Positions 61,571 to 64,000 of a stretch of 64,000 nt of DNA are shown one piece after another; position 1 is the first letter of the stretch, and each line of letters starts with the position of its first letter. The stretch comes from Karalla daura (Eukaryota; Chordata; Actinopteri; Chaetodontiformes; Leiognathidae). A program made the translations under genes and the position numbers. The notes beneath the pieces are model-generated. The model was given only the letters and a program-made list of their open reading frames with translations. It made no database searches and was not told where the DNA came from. The stretch is taken from contig JANZKI010000029.1 of NCBI GenBank assembly GCA_029224185.1, positions 496,001 through 560,000 on the forward strand. The letters are read 5' to 3'.

Positions 61571-63947
61571 TTGGTCTGTAAACAGGCTCAACAGGCTCAA
61601 CGAAGCGTTCTATACACTTTTCAGGCCTGTTACTACACTGCGTATGGGCCAATGGTGCACGTATCAACAAACTTTTTCAAAGCGCTTTTCCCCACTGTGT
61701 CCTATGCAGGGGGCTGTAAAAAGGCTCAACTAAGCGTTCTAAACACTTTTCAGGCCTGTTGCTGCACTGCGTATGGGCCAATGGTGCACGTATCAACAAA
61801 CTTTTTTGTTTGTTTTTGTTTGTCAACAAACTTTTTCAAAGCGCTTGTCCCCGCAGTCTCCTATGCAGGGGGCTGTGAACAGGCTCAACTAAGCGTTCTA
61901 AACACTTTTCAGGCCTGTTGCTGCACTGCGTATGGGCCAATGGTGCACGGATCAACAAACTTTTTCAAAGCGCTTTTCCCCGCAGTCTCCTATGCAGGGG
62001 GCTGTAAACGGGCTCAGCTAAGCGTTCTATACACTTTTCAGGCCTGTTGCTGCACTGCGTATGGGCCAATGGTGCACGTATCAACAAACTTTTTCAAAGC
62101 GCTTTTCCCCGCAGTCTCCTATGCAGGGGGCTGTAAACAGGCTCAACTAAGTGTTCTAAACACTTTTCAGGCCTGTTGCTGCACTGCGTATGGGCCAATG
62201 GTGCACGGATCAACAAACTTTTTCAAAGCGCTGTTCCCCGCAGTCTCCTATGCAGGGGGCTGTAAACGGGCTCAGCTAAGTGTTCTAAACACTTTTCAGG
62301 CCTGTTGCTGCACTGCGTATGGGCCAATGGTGCACGTATCAACAAACTTTTTTGTTTGTTTTTGTTTTTCAACAAACTTTTTCAAAGCGCTGTTCCCCGC
62401 AGTCTCCTATGTAGGGGGCTGTAAACAGGCTCAACTAAGCGTTCTAAACACTTTTCAGGCCTTTTGCTGCACTGCGTATGGGCCAATGGTGCACGTATCA
62501 ACAACCTTTTTCAAAGCGCTTTTCCCCGCAGTCTCCTATGCAGGGGGCTGTAAACAGGCTCAACTAAGCGTTCTATACACATTTTCAGGCCTGGTGCTTC
62601 ACTGCGTATGGGCCAATGGTGCACGTATCAACAAACTTTTTTGTTTGTTTTATTTTGTCAACAAACTTTTTCAAAGCGCTTGTCCCCGCAGTCTCCTATG
62701 CAGGGGGCTGTCAACAGGCACAACTAAGTGATCAAAACACTTTTCAGGCCTGTTGCTGCACTGCGTGTGGGCCAATGGTGCACGTATCAACATACTTTTT
62801 CAAAGCGCTGTTCCCCGCAGTCTCCTATGCAGGGGGCTGTAAACAGGCTCAACTAAACGTTCTAAACACTTTTCAGGCCTGTTGCTGCACTGCGTATGGG
62901 CCAATGGTGCACGTATCAACAAACTTTTTTGTTTGTTTTTGTTTGTCAACAAACTTTTTCAAAGCGCTTGTCCCCGCAGTCTCCTATGCAGGGGGCTGTA
63001 AACAGGCTCAACTAAGCGTTCTAAACATTTTTCAGGCCTGTTGCTGCACTGCGTATGGGCCAATGGTGCACGTATCAACAAACTGTTTCAAAGCGCTTTT
63101 CCCCGCAGTCCAACCGCAGACCAACGCTGAGTTGACCAACGCTTAGTTGGTCTGTAAACAGGCTCAACTAAGCGTTCTAAACACTTTTCAGGCCTGTTGC
63201 TGCACTGCGTATGGGCCAATGGTGCACGTATCAACAAACTTTTTCAAAGCGCTTTTCCCCACTGTGTCCTATGCAGGGGGCTGAAAAAAGGCTCAACTAA
63301 GCGTTCTAAACACTTTTCAGGCCTGTTGCTGCACTGCGTATGGGCCAATGGTGCACGTATGAACAAACTTTTTTGTTTGTTTTTGTTTGTCAACAAACTT
63401 TTTCAAAGCGCTTGTCCCCGCAGTCTCCGATGCAGGGGGCTGTGAACAGGCTCAACTAAGCGTTCTAAACACTTTTCAGGCCTGTTGCTGCACTGCGTAT
63501 GGGCCAATGGTGCACGTATCAACAAACTTTTTTGTTTGTTTTTGTTTGTCAACAAACTTTTTCAAAGCGCTATTCCCCGCAGTCTCCTATGCAGGGGGCT
63601 GTAAACAGGCTCAACTAAGCGTTCTAAACACTTTTCAGGCCTGTTGCTGCACTGCGTATGGGCCAATGGTGCACGTATCAACAAACTTTTTTGTTTGTTT
63701 TTGTTTGTCAACAAACTTTTTCAAAGCGCTTGTCCCCGCAGTCTCCTATGCAAGGGGCTGTCAACAGGCACAACTAAGTGATCAAAACACTTTTCAGGCC
63801 TGTTGCTGCACTGCGTGTGGGCCAATGGTGCACGTATCAACATACTTTTTCAAAGCGCTGTTCCCCGCAGTCTCCTATGCAGGGGGCTGTAAACAGGCTC
63901 AACTAAGCGTTCTAGACACTTTTCCGGCCTGTTGCTGCACTGCGTAA
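61571..63947 (-). repeat. Long-range duplicated satellite block, copy 2
   Basis: Second copy of 46231-48456 about 15.4 kb away. Shared rare variants include the gcagtctccgatgc unit (47935 and 63426) and the gtatgaacaaac unit (47867 and 63358). Confidence 0.85.
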
Positions 63948-64000
63948 GGGCCAGTGGTGCACGTATCAACAAACTTTTTCAAAGCGCTTTTCCCCGCAGT

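Larger units (their letters stand above)
35050..63190 (-). repeat. 165-bp marker units with a 36-bp inverted microduplication (33 copies)
   Basis: In these units gcagtctcctatgcaggggg is replaced by a longer block containing gaccaacgcttagtt twice, followed by ggtctgtaaac and a duplicated caacaggct. The word cgcttagttg is the reverse complement of the unit's own caactaagcg. The ttggtctgtaaac word occurs at 35089, 35929, 37087, 37798, 38221, 38674, 39832, 40384, 41641, 42223, 42934, 43774, 44515, 44680, 45133, 46231, 47647, 48547, 49000, 49900, 50452, 51421, 52132, 53389, 53941, 54781, 55492, 56749, 58324, 59194, 60254, 61571 and 63147. Two sub-types exist: aacgcttagttgacc and aacgctgagttgacc. 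Recurring spacings (552, 711, 840, 1158, 1257) make these units natural markers of the higher-order repeats. Confidence 0.9.
34712..64000 (-). repeat. Satellite array, subfamily 2, reverse orientation
   Basis: Tandem array of about 29.3 kb, roughly 200 units, continuing past the window end. The unit is homologous to the left arrays on the opposite strand, with about 16 differences per 129 bp between the consensus sequences by eye. Diagnostic differences on the + strand are ctgcgtatgggccaatgg, gcacgtatcaacaaac, ccccgcagtctcctatg, gctcaactaagcg and cttttcaggcctg. Unit lengths are 129, 159 and 165 bp, verified from actgcg spacing at 34732, 34861, 34990, 35155, 35284, 35413 and 35572. All three lengths are multiples of three and one + strand phase has no stop in the 129- and 159-bp units, which yields open frames up to 524 codons (for example 56749-58323, 46231-47646, 60254-61570). 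I do not call these genes: they start at TTG, repeat the satellite indefinitely and stop only at the TAG in the 165-bp units. Confidence 0.97.

Noticed and set aside
34725..63947. Dozens of long + strand open frames, up to 524 codons, encoding a 43-residue repeat
   Set aside because: They are the satellite read in its stop-free phase. They begin with TTG in ttggtctgtaaac, end at the TAG of the next 165-bp unit, and have no ATG context, introns or other gene features.
1..64000. CRISPR array
   Set aside because: The repetition is a continuous 129-bp satellite with no short identical repeat separated by unique spacers and no cas genes.

Overview
The window is eukaryotic repeat DNA, with no bacterial gene organisation. 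Almost all of it is one satellite family with a basic unit of about 129 bp (43 codons). A 5'-truncated LINE of the L2 type lies inside the satellite, and a small palindromic, foldback-like insert sits where the satellite switches strand. The style of the L2 reverse transcriptase, its 3' end ending in short tandem repeats, and the (TA)n/T-rich 3' UTR suggest a vertebrate, most likely a ray-finned fish. That assignment is inference, because no database could be searched. The locus could be pericentromeric, subtelomeric or another heterochromatic block.

Layout: (1) 1-17342, satellite array, subfamily 1, forward orientation, about 134 units, with long internal duplications. (2) 17343 to about 20161, L2-like LINE truncated between the endonuclease and RT domains. 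Its reading frame is open from the truncation point to a stop at 19349, followed by a long pyrimidine-rich 3' UTR and a (GTTGAA)4 tail. (3) 20162-33436, the same satellite subfamily in the same orientation, about 103 units, with clearer higher-order repeats. (4) 33437-34530, an imperfect palindrome: two arms of about 275 bp (roughly 95% identical by eye) around a unique AT-rich core of about 544 bp. (5) 34531 to about 34711, one to two subfamily-1 units, now in reverse orientation and mirroring the last units on the left. (6) about 34712-64000, a diverged satellite subfamily 2 in reverse orientation, roughly 200 units in three length classes (129, 159 and 165 bp), with strong higher-order structure. 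The arrays continue past both window edges.

The only protein-coding sequence I accept is the LINE RT fragment. The many long open frames on the + strand between 34.7 and 64 kb (up to 524 codons) are a by-product of satellite unit lengths divisible by three and a stop-free phase. They begin at TTG rather than ATG and end at a TAG carried by the 165-bp unit class. No tRNA, rRNA, CRISPR array or host gene was recognised.

The most interesting feature is the structure around 33.3-34.7 kb. The satellite flips orientation exactly at a palindromic insert, both sides break at the same phase of the satellite unit, and the terminal two units on each side are mirror copies. This fits a foldback-type element whose terminal inverted repeats include satellite monomers that then expanded independently on the two sides. 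It also fits an inverted duplication, or an assembly join that must be ruled out.
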